Of a stretch of 64,000 nucleotides of DNA, positions 33,004 through 41,865 are shown piece after piece. Below the pieces are notes generated by a model, which saw only the letters and a program-made list of their open reading frames with translations, did no database searches and was not told the DNA's origin. Both the position numbers and the translations under genes were made by a program. Each line of letters begins with the position of its first letter. Position 1 is the stretch's first letter. Source of the stretch: WHSV01 sp050693935 (lineage in GTDB: Bacteria; Actinomycetota; CADDZG01; WHSQ01); assembly GCA_050693935.1 (NCBI GenBank), contig JBOGWU010000269.1, positions 5,375-69,374 of the forward strand. Reading direction: 5' to 3'.

Positions 33004-33741
33004 GTGGCTGATCCGACGATCCCTATCGCCTTCGCCGCAGGCCTCGTTTCCTTTTTGTCGCCGTGCGTCCTGCCGCTGGTCCCCGGCTACATCTCGTACA
33101 TGTCGGGGGTCGGCGCCCAACAGGCCGGGGGACGCGAGTCGTTTCGCGCCGGGGGCGCGGCGCTGTCGTTCGTAGGCGGCTTCACTGCGGTATTCGTGGC
33201 GCTCGGCGCTACCGCGACGCTGCTCGGATCATTTCTGCGCGACTACCGGCTCGAGCTGGCGCGCGCCGGCGGCGTGCTGATCATCATCCTCGGCCTGGTG
33301 TTCATGGGCGTACTGAGGATCCCCTTCCTCTACCGCGAAAAGCGGTTCCATCCCACCCCGGGGGCCGGGCTTGCCGGCTCGGCGCTGCTGGGCGCGGCGT
33401 TTGCGTTCGGCTGGAGTCCCTGTATCGGAGCCACGATGGGTGCGGTGCTCGCGATGGCCGCCGGTCGCGGGACCACGGGGGGCGTGGGAGAGGGCGCGTT
33501 TCTGCTGTTCGTCTACTCGCTGGGACTCGGAGTCCCCTTCCTGCTCGCCGGGATCGGGGTCTCCAGGCTCACCGGAGCGGTGAGGTGGCTCCGCGTGCAC
33601 ACGCGCACGATCAACCTGGTCAGCGGGGCCCTGCTGATAATCGTCGGCCTGCTGTTCGTGACCGACCAGCTGTTTCAGCTGTCGATCTGGATGCAGAAGG
33701 CGTTCACCTCGGCCAACCTGGACTTCTGGAGCGCGTTCTGA
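33004..33741 (+). CDS. ccdA: CcdA-type transmembrane thiol electron carrier
   Basis: A 245-residue membrane protein with six helices. The two redox cysteines sit in SFLSPCVLPLVPGY (helix 1) and FGWSPCIGATMG (helix 4), as in CcdA/DsbD. It moves electrons from cytosolic thioredoxin to exported thiol proteins, here most directly the preceding TlpA. In mycobacteria ResB and CcsA follow ccdA; here rex follows instead, and System I ccm genes are elsewhere. Confidence 0.93.
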   Translation: MADPTIPIAFAAGLVSFLSPCVLPLVPGYISYMSGVGAQQAGGRESFRAGGAALSFVGGFTAVFVALGATATLLGSFLRDYRLELARAGGVLIIILGLVFMGVLRIPFLYREKRFHPTPGAGLAGSALLGAAFAFGWSPCIGATMGAVLAMAAGRGTTGGVGEGAFLLFVYSLGLGVPFLLAGIGVSRLTGAVRWLRVHTRTINLVSGALLIIVGLLFVTDQLFQLSIWMQKAFTSANLDFWSAF

Positions 33742-33826
33742 CCCGACCTGCAGCACAAATTCACATCTCGTTGTTTGGCTCTGGTGGGCATCACTCAAAA
33801 GGGCAGGTCAGGGCCGCTTTTGCGGT

Positions 33827-33855
33827 TTGTGATTGCCGTCACAAGCCCTTAGGAT
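33827..33855 (+). promoter_or_regulatory. Rex operator overlapping the promoter of rex-hem operon
   Basis: TTGTGA-TTGCCG-TCACAA (33827-33844) is a perfect 6+6 palindrome matching the Rex box (TTGTGA, 6 nt, TCACAA). TTGTGA also serves as a -35 with a 17-nt spacer to TAGGAT (33850-33855), a typical actinobacterial -10. The rex ATG at 33865 is only 9 nt beyond the -10. Rex bound when NADH is low would block RNA polymerase directly. Confidence 0.85.
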
Positions 33856-33864
33856 GCGTCTCCT

Positions 33865-34557
33865 ATGCGTAATCGACCGATACCCGAGGCCACCGTCGCC
33901 CGGCTCCCGATGTACCTCCGCTCGCTGCTGGACCTGGCCGAGAGCCGCGGCGTCATGACGGTCAGCTCCGAGGAGCTGGCGCGGCTCGCCGGCGTCAACG
34001 CCGCCAAGGTCCGCAAGGACCTCAGCTACCTCGGCTCTTACGGGACCCGGGGCGTCGGCTACGACGTCGAGTACCTCCTCTACCAGATCACGCGCGAGCT
34101 CGGACTTACCCAGGACTGGCCCACCGCAATGATCGGCATCGGTAACCTCGGGCGGGCGCTCGCCTCATACAAGGGCTTCGCCGAGCGAGGCTTCCGCATC
34201 ACCGCCCTGTTCGACTCCGACGACGCAGTGGTGGGGGCGGAGGTCGGGGGCATCACGGTGCGCCACATCGACGAGCTAAAGGAGACCGTAGCCGACGAGG
34301 GGCTTTGCATCGGCATCATCTCGACTCCACCTATCGCCGCCCAGGAGGTGGCGGAGAAGCTCGTCGACGCCGGGATCAAGTCGATTCTCAACTTCGCTCC
34401 CTGTCACGTGAACGTTCCGCCCGACGTCAACGTGCGCAAGGTCGATCTGTCGGTCGAACTTCAGATCCTCAGCTTCTACCAGCAGCGCACCAAGGCGATC
34501 GAGACCGCACGTGAGGCCAACCGGCGCCTCGAGAACCAAGACCCGACCCGGAGGTAG
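33865..34557 (+). CDS. rex: Redox-sensing transcriptional repressor Rex
   Basis: A 230-residue repressor that leaves DNA when NADH/NAD+ rises. The N-terminal winged helix includes PMYLRSLLDLAESRGVMTVSSEELA and VRKDLSYLGSYGTRGVGYDV; the Rossmann domain has IGIGNLGRAL. It starts the heme biosynthesis operon, 9 nt before hemA, as in Streptomyces where rex precedes hemA. A Rex box lies in its own promoter. Confidence 0.95.
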   Translation: MRNRPIPEATVARLPMYLRSLLDLAESRGVMTVSSEELARLAGVNAAKVRKDLSYLGSYGTRGVGYDVEYLLYQITRELGLTQDWPTAMIGIGNLGRALASYKGFAERGFRITALFDSDDAVVGAEVGGITVRHIDELKETVADEGLCIGIISTPPIAAQEVAEKLVDAGIKSILNFAPCHVNVPPDVNVRKVDLSVELQILSFYQQRTKAIETAREANRRLENQDPTRR

Positions 34558-34566
34558 GTTCGACCC

Positions 34567-35868
34567 ATGTCCATCGTGGTCGTGGGGCTCAACCACAAGA
34601 CTTCTCCGATAAGCCTGCTCGAGCAGCTCGCCATCCCGGACGAGCGGCACGCGAAGGCTCTGGCCGAGTTGATGAACTCCGAACACGTGACCGAGGGCGC
34701 GATCCTGTCGACCTGCAACCGCGTCGAGGTCTACGCCAGCGTCACGAAGTTTCATCCCGGCGCGCAAGGGCTGCGCAACTTCTTAAGCGAGTTCTGCCAC
34801 ATCGCGCCCGAGGACTTCAGCGATCACCTCTACACCTACTTCGATGAGGGCGCGGTATCGCATCTGTTCCGAGTTGCCGCGGGTGTCGACTCACTGGTTG
34901 TCGGCGAGTCCGAGATTCTCGGACAGGTGCGCAAGGCCGTCGCGTTCGCCGAGGAGGAGGAAACCGTCGGTCGCAATCTTCGCCGCGCCTTCAGCCAAGC
35001 GCTGACCGTCGGTAAGCGCGCCCGCAGCGAGACCGAGATCTCCCGCAATCCGGTGTCGGTTTCGTCGGCCGCAGTCGAGCTGGCGCGACGCGCCTTTGCG
35101 GCAGAAGAGAGCAACGGTGATGCGCTCCAAGGTAAGAACGTGGTCATCGTGGGGGCCGGGAAGATGGGCCGTCTGGCCGTGCAGGCGCTGCAGGCCGCCG
35201 GCGCGACCGAGACGATCGTTGTAAATCGCGGCGAGGAGCGCGCTCAGAGCTTGGCCGATGCCTACGGCGTCAAGCCTCGCAGCCTGGGAGAGCTTCCCGA
35301 GGTTCTCGCCGGCGCCGACATAGTCATCTGCTCGACCATGGCCCCCGGTGCGGTGCTCGATTTCAAGACCGTGCGCGCTGCGGTCGAGAACCGCACCGGG
35401 CCAGACGCTCTGTTCATCGTCGATATCGCGGTGCCGCGCGACGTCGATCCATCCGTTGCCGAGATCGACGGCGTCATACTCAGAGACATCGAGGATCTGC
35501 GCGCGCTGGTCGAGAACAACATGGGCGGCCGCGTGTCCGAGATCGCCAAGGTCGAGAGCATCGTGACCGCCGAGCTTGAACGCTTCGCTCGCTGGGAGCG
35601 CGCGGTCGAGGTTGCTCCCGCAATCGCCCGCCTGGTCGACAGGTCGGAGGCCGTGCGCGTCGCCGAGCTCGAACGCTTCTCCTCCCAGCTTGCCGGATTA
35701 GGCGACGACGAGAGGGCAGCCATCGAGCAACTCACGCGGCGGATCGTCAACAAGATCCTGCACGCTCCGCTCAGCAAGTCAAGGGAGATCGCGAGCGCCA
35801 CCCAGGGGCACGTTTACCTCGAGGCCCTGTACGAGCTCTTCGAGCTCGAAGATGACCTCGACTCCTGA
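34567..35868 (+). CDS. hemA: Glutamyl-tRNA reductase
   Basis: A 433-residue enzyme that reduces glutamyl-tRNA(Glu) to glutamate-1-semialdehyde with NADPH, the first step of C5-pathway heme synthesis. The catalytic Cys is in ILSTCNRVEVYA; VGESEILGQVR and the NADPH fold VIVGAGKMG are present. Normal length. It overlaps hemC by 17 nt. Confidence 0.96.
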   Translation: MSIVVVGLNHKTSPISLLEQLAIPDERHAKALAELMNSEHVTEGAILSTCNRVEVYASVTKFHPGAQGLRNFLSEFCHIAPEDFSDHLYTYFDEGAVSHLFRVAAGVDSLVVGESEILGQVRKAVAFAEEEETVGRNLRRAFSQALTVGKRARSETEISRNPVSVSSAAVELARRAFAAEESNGDALQGKNVVIVGAGKMGRLAVQALQAAGATETIVVNRGEERAQSLADAYGVKPRSLGELPEVLAGADIVICSTMAPGAVLDFKTVRAAVENRTGPDALFIVDIAVPRDVDPSVAEIDGVILRDIEDLRALVENNMGGRVSEIAKVESIVTAELERFARWERAVEVAPAIARLVDRSEAVRVAELERFSSQLAGLGDDERAAIEQLTRRIVNKILHAPLSKSREIASATQGHVYLEALYELFELEDDLDS

Positions 35869-36808
35869 CCGCATTGTCATAGCGAGCCGCGGCTCGAAGC
35901 TCGCACTCCGCCAAACCGAGATCCTCACCCGGCATTTGCGTGCGCTCAAACCCTCACTCGAGGTCGAGGTGGTGACCGTGTCTACGACCGGCGATCGGGA
36001 CAAGAACCGGTCCTTCGCGGACCTGGGAACCAAAGGCATCTTTACCAGCGAGGTCGAGCGAGAGGTACTTGCCGGGCGAGCCGACGTTGCATTGCACTCG
36101 GCCAAGGACCTCACCGCGGATCTCGCACAGGAGTGCGCGCTCATCTGTGTTCCCGAGCGCGCCGATGTCAGAGACGTCGTGGTCGGTGGCAAAGGCGAAG
36201 CCGGTGAGGAGCGACTGAGCGCCCTGCCGCCGGACGCACGCGTCGGGACCTCGAGCATGCGCCGGCGGGTGTTGCTAGCCGAGATGCGACCGGATCTCGA
36301 GGTCGTGGAGTTTCGCGGCAATCTCGATACTCGCTTGCGTAAGGTCGCGGACGGGGAGGTTGATGCCGCGATTCTGGCCGCCGCGGGCATCGCCAGGCTC
36401 GGCGGCGTCGAGCCGGCAACGTTCGCCCCCCTCGACCCCGGGCGCTGGGTGCCGGCTCCGGCTCAGGGAGCGCTGGCCGTGGAGGCACGCGCCGACCGCT
36501 CCGACCTGGCTTCGCTGTTCGGGGGCCTTGCCGACTCACGGGCGGCCGCCGAGGTGGAGTGCGAGCGTGCCTTCTCCGAGCGCCTCGAGGGCGGCTGCTC
36601 GGTGCCCCTCGGGTGCCACGCGGTCGCGAGCAACGGCAGCCTTCTCGTGACCGGGCTCCTGGGTTCTCCCCACACCGACCAGGTTCTGCGCGACCGTATA
36701 TCCGGGCCCTCGGATCGGGCCGCGGCCCTGGGGGCCGAGCTCGCCGAAGCGATTCTCTCGGCGGGAGGCTCGGAGATCCTCGACGACATCAAGGAGCTGG
36801 AGTCATGA
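35852..36808 (+). CDS. hemC: Porphobilinogen deaminase (hydroxymethylbilane synthase)
   Basis: A 318-residue enzyme joining four porphobilinogens. Start IVIASRGSKLALRQTE, LHSAKDL, RGNLDTRLRK and the dipyrromethane-binding Cys in LEGGCSVPLGC are all present. It overlaps hemA by 17 nt and the CobA-HemD gene by 4 nt (ATGA). Confidence 0.96.
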   Translation: MTSTPDRIVIASRGSKLALRQTEILTRHLRALKPSLEVEVVTVSTTGDRDKNRSFADLGTKGIFTSEVEREVLAGRADVALHSAKDLTADLAQECALICVPERADVRDVVVGGKGEAGEERLSALPPDARVGTSSMRRRVLLAEMRPDLEVVEFRGNLDTRLRKVADGEVDAAILAAAGIARLGGVEPATFAPLDPGRWVPAPAQGALAVEARADRSDLASLFGGLADSRAAAEVECERAFSERLEGGCSVPLGCHAVASNGSLLVTGLLGSPHTDQVLRDRISGPSDRAAALGAELAEAILSAGGSEILDDIKELES

Positions 36809-38421
36809 GCGGCGCAGGCTGGGTCTACCTCGTTGGTGCGGGGCCGGGGGATCCCGGGTTGGTCACCGCGCGTGGTCTCGCGCTCGTTCGATCGTGTGAC
36901 GTGCTGTTGTACGACCGCCTGGTTCCACCGGAGCTGCTCGAAGAGGCACCCAACGCCGAACGCATCTTCGTCGGCAAGAGACCCGGCGAGGAGCACTCGC
37001 GACAACTCGTCGCCGACGCGCTGATGATCGAGCGCGCCAAAGGCGGTGCGATGGTCGTGCGACTCAAGGGCGGAGATCCGTTCGTGTTCGGGCGTGGCGC
37101 CGAGGAGCTCGAGCTGCTCGTGCAGTCTGAGGTTCCCTTCGAGGTCGTGCCCGGAGTGACTTCGGCGACAAGCGCCGCGGCGTATGCGGGTATCCCGGTC
37201 ACCCACCGCGGCGTCGCACGGAACTTCGCGGTGCTGACGGCCAACGAAGAGGCCGAGGGCTCGATTCCTTGGGACCAAATGGCCACCGGACCAGACACCC
37301 TGGTATTGATGATGGGGGTGCGCGCGCTGAGGAGTGCCGCGGGACGCCTCATATCTAGGGGACGCGACCCACAGACACCGGCCGCGGTCGTCGAGTGGGG
37401 CACCCTGCCGCGCCAGCGCGTGGTGACGGGACCGCTCGAGAAAATCGGCGAGCTCGCCGCAGACGCGGGGATCAGATCTCCCGCAACCACCTACATAGGC
37501 GAGGTCGTGAAGCTCCGGGACACGATCACATGGTTCGAGCGACGCCCGTTGCACGGTGTGCGCGTCGTGGTGACGCGCGCCAAACACCAGGCGCAGGCCT
37601 TCGGCGACATCCTCGCGGAGTCGGGGGCCGAGGTGATCTATCTTCCGGCCATCGAGATCGTGGATCCGGAGAGTTTCGTCGACGTCGATCTAGCGGCGAA
37701 GAAGCTGGCCGAGGGTCTGTATGCATGGGTGGTGTTCACCTCGGCGAACGGGCTCGAGAAGTTCTTCGAACGGATCGACGCCTGCGGCTACGACGCGCGT
37801 GCGTTCGCCAGAACCAAGGTGGCGGCCGTGGGGAGCGTGACGGCCACGATGCTCGCCGAGCGCGGGATCAAGGCCGACTTCGTGCCCGAGACTTTCACAG
37901 CGGAAGCCTTGAGCGCGGAGATGGATCGAGGTGTGGGCCGCGTGCTGCTGCCGCGAGTCGAGAACGGACCCACCGACATCGTTGAGTTGCTGCGCGGTGC
38001 CGGTTGGACGCCCGAGGATTGCGCCACCTATCGCAACGTCCTCGGCTCGGCTTCGCTACCCTCGGTCGAGCGCGTCCGGGCGGGCCGCTACGACGTGGTG
38101 ACCTTTGCCAGCGCGTCGGCAACGCGGGCGTTCGTCGAGCTCGTAGGTGATCCCCAGGAGCTGGGGCTCGGCGTCGAATCGGAGCCCGACCGGTTGAGCG
38201 TCGCCTGTATCGGCCCGAGGACCGCCGAAGCGGCGCGCGCGCTGGGCTTCCGAGTCGATGTCGTAGCCGAGGAACACACCGCGCAGGGGCTCAACCACGC
38301 GCTGATCGAGCACTTCTCGGCCCCCGCAGCCGCGGACCTTGCTGATGAAGATGACGAGGACACGGCAGACGCGGAGGGCCCCGAGGGTTCCCAAGCCGAT
38401 GATGGGACAATGGAGCCATGA
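36805..38421 (+). CDS. CobA-HemD fusion: uroporphyrinogen-III methyltransferase and synthase
   Basis: A 538-residue bifunctional protein. Residues about 1-245 form SAM:uroporphyrinogen-III C-methyltransferase (VYLVGAGPGDPGLVT, VVRLKGGDPFVFGRG, VPGVTSATSAAAYAGIP), leading to siroheme and cobalamin. About 255-505 form uroporphyrinogen-III synthase (VVVTRAKHQAQAF, VVFTSANGLEKFF, GPRTAEAARALGF). The last about 30 residues are an acidic tail. The fusion is common in Gram-positive bacteria and actinobacteria. It links the heme operon to siroheme supply for the sulfite reductase at 24927. No separate precorrin-2 dehydrogenase is in the window. Confidence 0.93.
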   Translation: MSGAGWVYLVGAGPGDPGLVTARGLALVRSCDVLLYDRLVPPELLEEAPNAERIFVGKRPGEEHSRQLVADALMIERAKGGAMVVRLKGGDPFVFGRGAEELELLVQSEVPFEVVPGVTSATSAAAYAGIPVTHRGVARNFAVLTANEEAEGSIPWDQMATGPDTLVLMMGVRALRSAAGRLISRGRDPQTPAAVVEWGTLPRQRVVTGPLEKIGELAADAGIRSPATTYIGEVVKLRDTITWFERRPLHGVRVVVTRAKHQAQAFGDILAESGAEVIYLPAIEIVDPESFVDVDLAAKKLAEGLYAWVVFTSANGLEKFFERIDACGYDARAFARTKVAAVGSVTATMLAERGIKADFVPETFTAEALSAEMDRGVGRVLLPRVENGPTDIVELLRGAGWTPEDCATYRNVLGSASLPSVERVRAGRYDVVTFASASATRAFVELVGDPQELGLGVESEPDRLSVACIGPRTAEAARALGFRVDVVAEEHTAQGLNHALIEHFSAPAAADLADEDDEDTADAEGPEGSQADDGTMEP

Positions 38422-39395
38422 GCTCGTTTCCCTCCTACCGGCCGCGCCGGCTCCGGCGCACCCCGGGATTGCGCAAGGCGTTCAACGAAACCACCCTGAC
38501 GCCGTCGAACTTCATCGCCCCGCTGTTCGTCAAGGAGTCGATCGACGAACCCGAAGCGATCGAGTCGATGCCCGGTCACTTCAAGCACACGATCGACTCG
38601 CTGACGAAGGAGGCCCACGAGCTTGGGGCGCGCGGCGTCGCCGGGGTCTTGCTGTTCGGGATCCCGGAGCACAAGGACGCGCGGGGGAGCGAGTCCTACA
38701 AACCCGAAGGCGTCCTGCAGCAGGGGCTGCGCGCCGTAAAGGACGAACTGGGCGACAACTTCGTGGTTGTCGCCGACCTGTGCCTGTGCGAGTACACCGA
38801 TCACGGACACTGCGGCCTGATCTCCGGTGAGGATGTCGACAACGACTCGACCCTGGACGTCTACGGGCGCATCGCGGTGAGCCAGGCAGCAGCCGGAGCC
38901 GACGTGGTGGCACCGAGCGGGATGATGGACGGACAGGTGGGCGCCATCAGGGCGGCGCTCGACGACGCAAACCACTCGCGCACACCGATCCTGGCCTACT
39001 CGGCCAAGTACGCATCGAGCTTCTATGGTCCCTTTCGCCAGGCCGCCGAGGGTGCTCCTCGGTTCGGTGACCGCCGTAGCTATCAGCAGGACCCTCCGAA
39101 CCTCTCCGAAGCCCTGCGCGAGGTCGAGTTGGACATCGCCGAGGGAGCCGACGCGGTCATGGTCAAGCCGGCGCTCGGCTATCTCGATGTGCTGCGAGAG
39201 GTCAAGGAGCGTTTCGACTTTCCCACGGCCGCCTACAACGTGTCGGGCGAGTACGCGATGCTGATGGCCGCGGCCGAGCGAGGTTGGATCGACGAACGCA
39301 ACGCGACCCTCGAGGTGCTTACCTCCATTCGTCGCGCGGGTGCCGACCTCGTCGTCACCTATCACGCCAAGAAGGCCTGCGAGTGGCTGACGTGA
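38418..39395 (+). CDS. hemB: Delta-aminolevulinic acid dehydratase (porphobilinogen synthase)
   Basis: A 325-residue enzyme condensing two 5-aminolevulinate molecules. It has RPRRLRRTPGLR, DLCLCEYTDHGHCG, APSGMMDGQVGAIR, the Schiff-base Lys regions YSAKYASSFYGPFR and VKPALGYLD. The Cys/His metal region (CLCEYTDHGHC) matches the Zn-type layout in part. ATG 38418 overlaps the preceding stop by 4 nt. Confidence 0.95.
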   Translation: MSSFPSYRPRRLRRTPGLRKAFNETTLTPSNFIAPLFVKESIDEPEAIESMPGHFKHTIDSLTKEAHELGARGVAGVLLFGIPEHKDARGSESYKPEGVLQQGLRAVKDELGDNFVVVADLCLCEYTDHGHCGLISGEDVDNDSTLDVYGRIAVSQAAAGADVVAPSGMMDGQVGAIRAALDDANHSRTPILAYSAKYASSFYGPFRQAAEGAPRFGDRRSYQQDPPNLSEALREVELDIAEGADAVMVKPALGYLDVLREVKERFDFPTAAYNVSGEYAMLMAAAERGWIDERNATLEVLTSIRRAGADLVVTYHAKKACEWLT

Positions 39396-39426
39396 TCGCC
39401 GCGACTTGCTCGCCGATCGCGTAGCT

Positions 39427-40719
39427 ATGGATCACTCCCGCTCGCACAAGCTGTTCGGCGAGGCCAGGCACCTGATGCCGGGCGGTGTGTCCTCACCGGT
39501 GCGCTCGTTCGACGCGGTCGGCAGCGACCCCTTCTTCGTCCAGAGCGCGTCGGGAGCGACGATCACCGACGTCGATGGCAACCAGTACATCGACCTCGTT
39601 CAGTCTTGGGGCGCGCTTTTGTTCGGCCACGCCCACCCCGAGATCGTGCGAGCGGTTTCGGATGCCGCCGCGCGCGGGACCTCGTTCGGTACGCCGAGTG
39701 AGATCGAGGTCGAGATGGCGCGCACCGTCGTCTCGATGATCCCGAACGTCGAGCGGATTCGGTTCGTGTCGTCGGGCACCGAAGCCGGGATGAGCGCGGC
39801 GCGCGTCGCCCGGGGCGCGACTGGTCGCAACAAGCTACTCAAGTTCAACGGCTGCTACCACGGGCACTCCGATGCATTGCTGGTCGAGGCGGGCTCCGGC
39901 GTAGCGACACTCGGGATCCCGGGGACCCCCGGCGTGACCGATGGAACGACGGCGGACACGCTCACCTGTGAATTCAACGACCTCGATGCCGTCCGAGCCG
40001 CGGTCGAGCCGTTCGCCCACGAGGTCGCCGCCATTCTGGTCGAGCCGGTGGCCGCCAACATGGGCCTGGTGGTCCCGAACGAGGGCTTCCTCGAAGGGCT
40101 TCGCTCCATCGCCGACGAAGTTGGTGCGCTGCTGGTGTTCGACGAGGTCATCACCGGCTTCCGGCTGGGGGCCGGCGGCGCTCAGGAGCGATTCGGTGTG
40201 AGGGCGGACCTCGTCATGCTGGGCAAGATCATCGGCGGCGGCCTACCGGTGGGGGCGGTGGCCGGTCCCGCCGAGCTACTCGACCGGCTCGCCCCGACGG
40301 GCCCCATCTACCAAGCCGGCACCTTGTCGGGCAATCCGGTGGCGATGGCTGCGGGGCTTACCAACCTGCAGATGATTCAAGCCGACCCGGGCATCTACGA
40401 ACGCATCCAGACCCGCGCTCGCTCACTGGTGCGCGGCCTGGTCGACGCCGCCGACCATGCCGCCACCGAGCCCGTCTACGCCGCGGCGATCGGAGGCCTC
40501 GCTGGGTTCTTCTTCGCCGATGAGGAAGTGACCAACTACACGCAGGCCGCGGCCACCTCGGCGGACACCTACGCCAGCTTCTTCAGAGGCATGCTCGACC
40601 GGGGGATCTACCTGCCTCCTTCGCGCTTCGAGGCCCTGTTCATCTCGGACGCGCACACCGAGGATCACATCGACCAGATCGTCCACTCGGCAGCGGATGT
40701 CCTCGCCACCCTCGGATAA
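39427..40719 (+). CDS. hemL: Glutamate-1-semialdehyde 2,1-aminomutase
   Basis: A 430-residue PLP enzyme making 5-aminolevulinate. It has LMPGGVSSPVR, VQSWGALLFGHAHP, SSGTEAGMSAARVARG, FDEVITGFR and the PLP Lys in LGKIIGGGLPVGA. ATG 39427 is chosen; TTG 39406 would add seven residues. Its product step precedes hemB, completing glutamyl-tRNA to uroporphyrinogen III within one operon. No ferrochelatase or later heme gene is here. Confidence 0.95.
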   Translation: MDHSRSHKLFGEARHLMPGGVSSPVRSFDAVGSDPFFVQSASGATITDVDGNQYIDLVQSWGALLFGHAHPEIVRAVSDAAARGTSFGTPSEIEVEMARTVVSMIPNVERIRFVSSGTEAGMSAARVARGATGRNKLLKFNGCYHGHSDALLVEAGSGVATLGIPGTPGVTDGTTADTLTCEFNDLDAVRAAVEPFAHEVAAILVEPVAANMGLVVPNEGFLEGLRSIADEVGALLVFDEVITGFRLGAGGAQERFGVRADLVMLGKIIGGGLPVGAVAGPAELLDRLAPTGPIYQAGTLSGNPVAMAAGLTNLQMIQADPGIYERIQTRARSLVRGLVDAADHAATEPVYAAAIGGLAGFFFADEEVTNYTQAAATSADTYASFFRGMLDRGIYLPPSRFEALFISDAHTEDHIDQIVHSAADVLATLG

Positions 40720-41002
40720 GCGGCCCGACGAGGAGCCCAGGGACGACCTCGAGTCCTCCGAGCGAGGCCGCCCGTCAGAGGTAGGCGACCGGAGCGCGTT
40801 CACGAAGTGGTGGGACCGGGTCGAGCCCTGGCGCCGCCTCATGCTAGGCGGCGCGCTCATCCTGCTGAGTGCCTCCATTGCGCGGGCGGGGCTGAAGGGC
40901 GGCTTCCCAGACTCAGCGACGTTCGTGGCGAACTTCGGCGGCTATCTGCTGTTTGCACTCGGCTTCGCGCGGTTCTTCCGTGACCGCCGCAAGAAGAAGT
41001 AG
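40697..41002 (+). CDS. Small membrane protein at the end of the heme operon
   Basis: A 101-residue protein with a charged, disordered N terminus (about 1-45), two hydrophobic helices (about 48-65 and 78-93) and a basic tail RFFRDRRKKK. It overlaps hemL by 23 nt. No named family; a membrane-anchoring or packing role is possible. Confidence 0.65.
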   Translation: MSSPPSDKRPDEEPRDDLESSERGRPSEVGDRSAFTKWWDRVEPWRRLMLGGALILLSASIARAGLKGGFPDSATFVANFGGYLLFALGFARFFRDRRKKK

Positions 41003-41014
41003 GAGACGACCTCT

Positions 41015-41563
41015 CTAGAGCTCACTGCGCAGGCGGGCTAGAAACTGACGGGCGTATTCCCGGCCCTCGAGCGCAAGCTCCCGCCCGCGCGGTGTAGAGA
41101 ACTCCGCCTTCTCTAGCGCACGTTCGTAGACGGCGAGCGTCTCCTCGTAGGTCTGGCCCTCTGAGCCGCCCTTGGTGAACGCCTTCGCGATGCCGAATGC
41201 ACCCAGCGTCTCCAGAGCGTTAGCGTCGTGCACGATTCGTTCTTCCACGCTTACCGGCGACGAGCCGTGGCGAACCAGCGCGACATAGGCGGTGTCGATG
41301 GCGTTGTCGTTCCATCCGTCGGTCTGCAGGAACGCACGCGTCGCATCGGCAAACCAGGAACCGCCCGCGATTCTGTCGGCGAGCCCATGCCAGGCGGTGA
41401 GAAAATGAAGCAGCGGCCGGTCGTTGACCGTGAGCCCGTCCGCCAGGTCGTCGAGACGTAGCGAGATCCGGAGGATATGACCCAGGTCGTGAGCCACGTC
41501 CTTGGAGAGATAATGCGGCCGCACGTAATCGAGATACCCGCGAAGTTCGCCGCCCCGTGTCAT
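41015..41563 (-). CDS. HD-domain hydrolase-like protein (YedJ-type)
   Basis: A 182-residue cytosolic protein resembling HD-superfamily phosphohydrolases of the YedJ group: AHDLGHILRI near the N terminus, then ERIVHDANALETLGAFGIAKAF, which matches the usual DADxLDALGAIGIAR segment, and a C-terminal helical part (YEETLAVYERALEKAEF). Substrate is probably a nucleotide-like phosphate. ATG 41563 begins the family core. It converges with the heme operon. Confidence 0.65.
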   Translation of the reverse strand: MTRGGELRGYLDYVRPHYLSKDVAHDLGHILRISLRLDDLADGLTVNDRPLLHFLTAWHGLADRIAGGSWFADATRAFLQTDGWNDNAIDTAYVALVRHGSSPVSVEERIVHDANALETLGAFGIAKAFTKGGSEGQTYEETLAVYERALEKAEFSTPRGRELALEGREYARQFLARLRSEL

Positions 41564-41580
41564 TGCCCCAATATATGAGA

Positions 41581-41628
41581 GAGCGAGCAGAGGGATCGTG
41601 TTGGAAGTGAGCGGACCGAGGGATCGTG
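41581..41628. repeat. Imperfect 20-bp direct repeat
   Basis: GAGCGAGCAGAGGGATCGTG (41581-41600) recurs as GAGCGGACCGAGGGATCGTG (41609-41628). It lies between the HD-protein gene and the small lipoprotein gene. A short inverted repeat, CGAGCG/CGCTCG, follows at about 41633-41650. Confidence 0.6.
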
Positions 41629-41657
41629 AAGCGAGCGCAACGACGCTCGGGGAGCGA

Positions 41658-41837
41658 CTAGTCCTCTTTGCCGAGGAAGAAGGCAAGGACCGCGCAGGTC
41701 ACGATGAGCATGACGGTGAAGAGGATGAAGGCTCGCCCGCCCTGCTCACCGGCGTTGACCCCGGGGCCGGAGCACGCGCTCATCCCGAGCGCCACCAAGA
41801 CGGCGAGTGCGAATCTGAGCCTCCGAACGATCTCCAC
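41658..41837 (-). CDS. 59-residue membrane-anchored lipoprotein at the end of the bc operon
   Basis: GTG 41837 has GAGGAG 5 nt upstream. The peptide has a signal with lipobox (LGMSAC), a short Gly-rich stretch and a second hydrophobic helix (FILFTVMLIVTCAVLAFFL) before KED. Two hydrophobic segments fit a small bitopic or lipid-anchored subunit. It follows the acidic membrane protein gene with a 54-nt gap that contains the conserved hairpin repeat. Confidence 0.7.
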   Translation of the reverse strand: MEIVRRLRFALAVLVALGMSACSGPGVNAGEQGGRAFILFTVMLIVTCAVLAFFLGKED

Positions 41838-41865
41838 GTGAGCTCCTCTAGTCTCTTTTCTTGGC

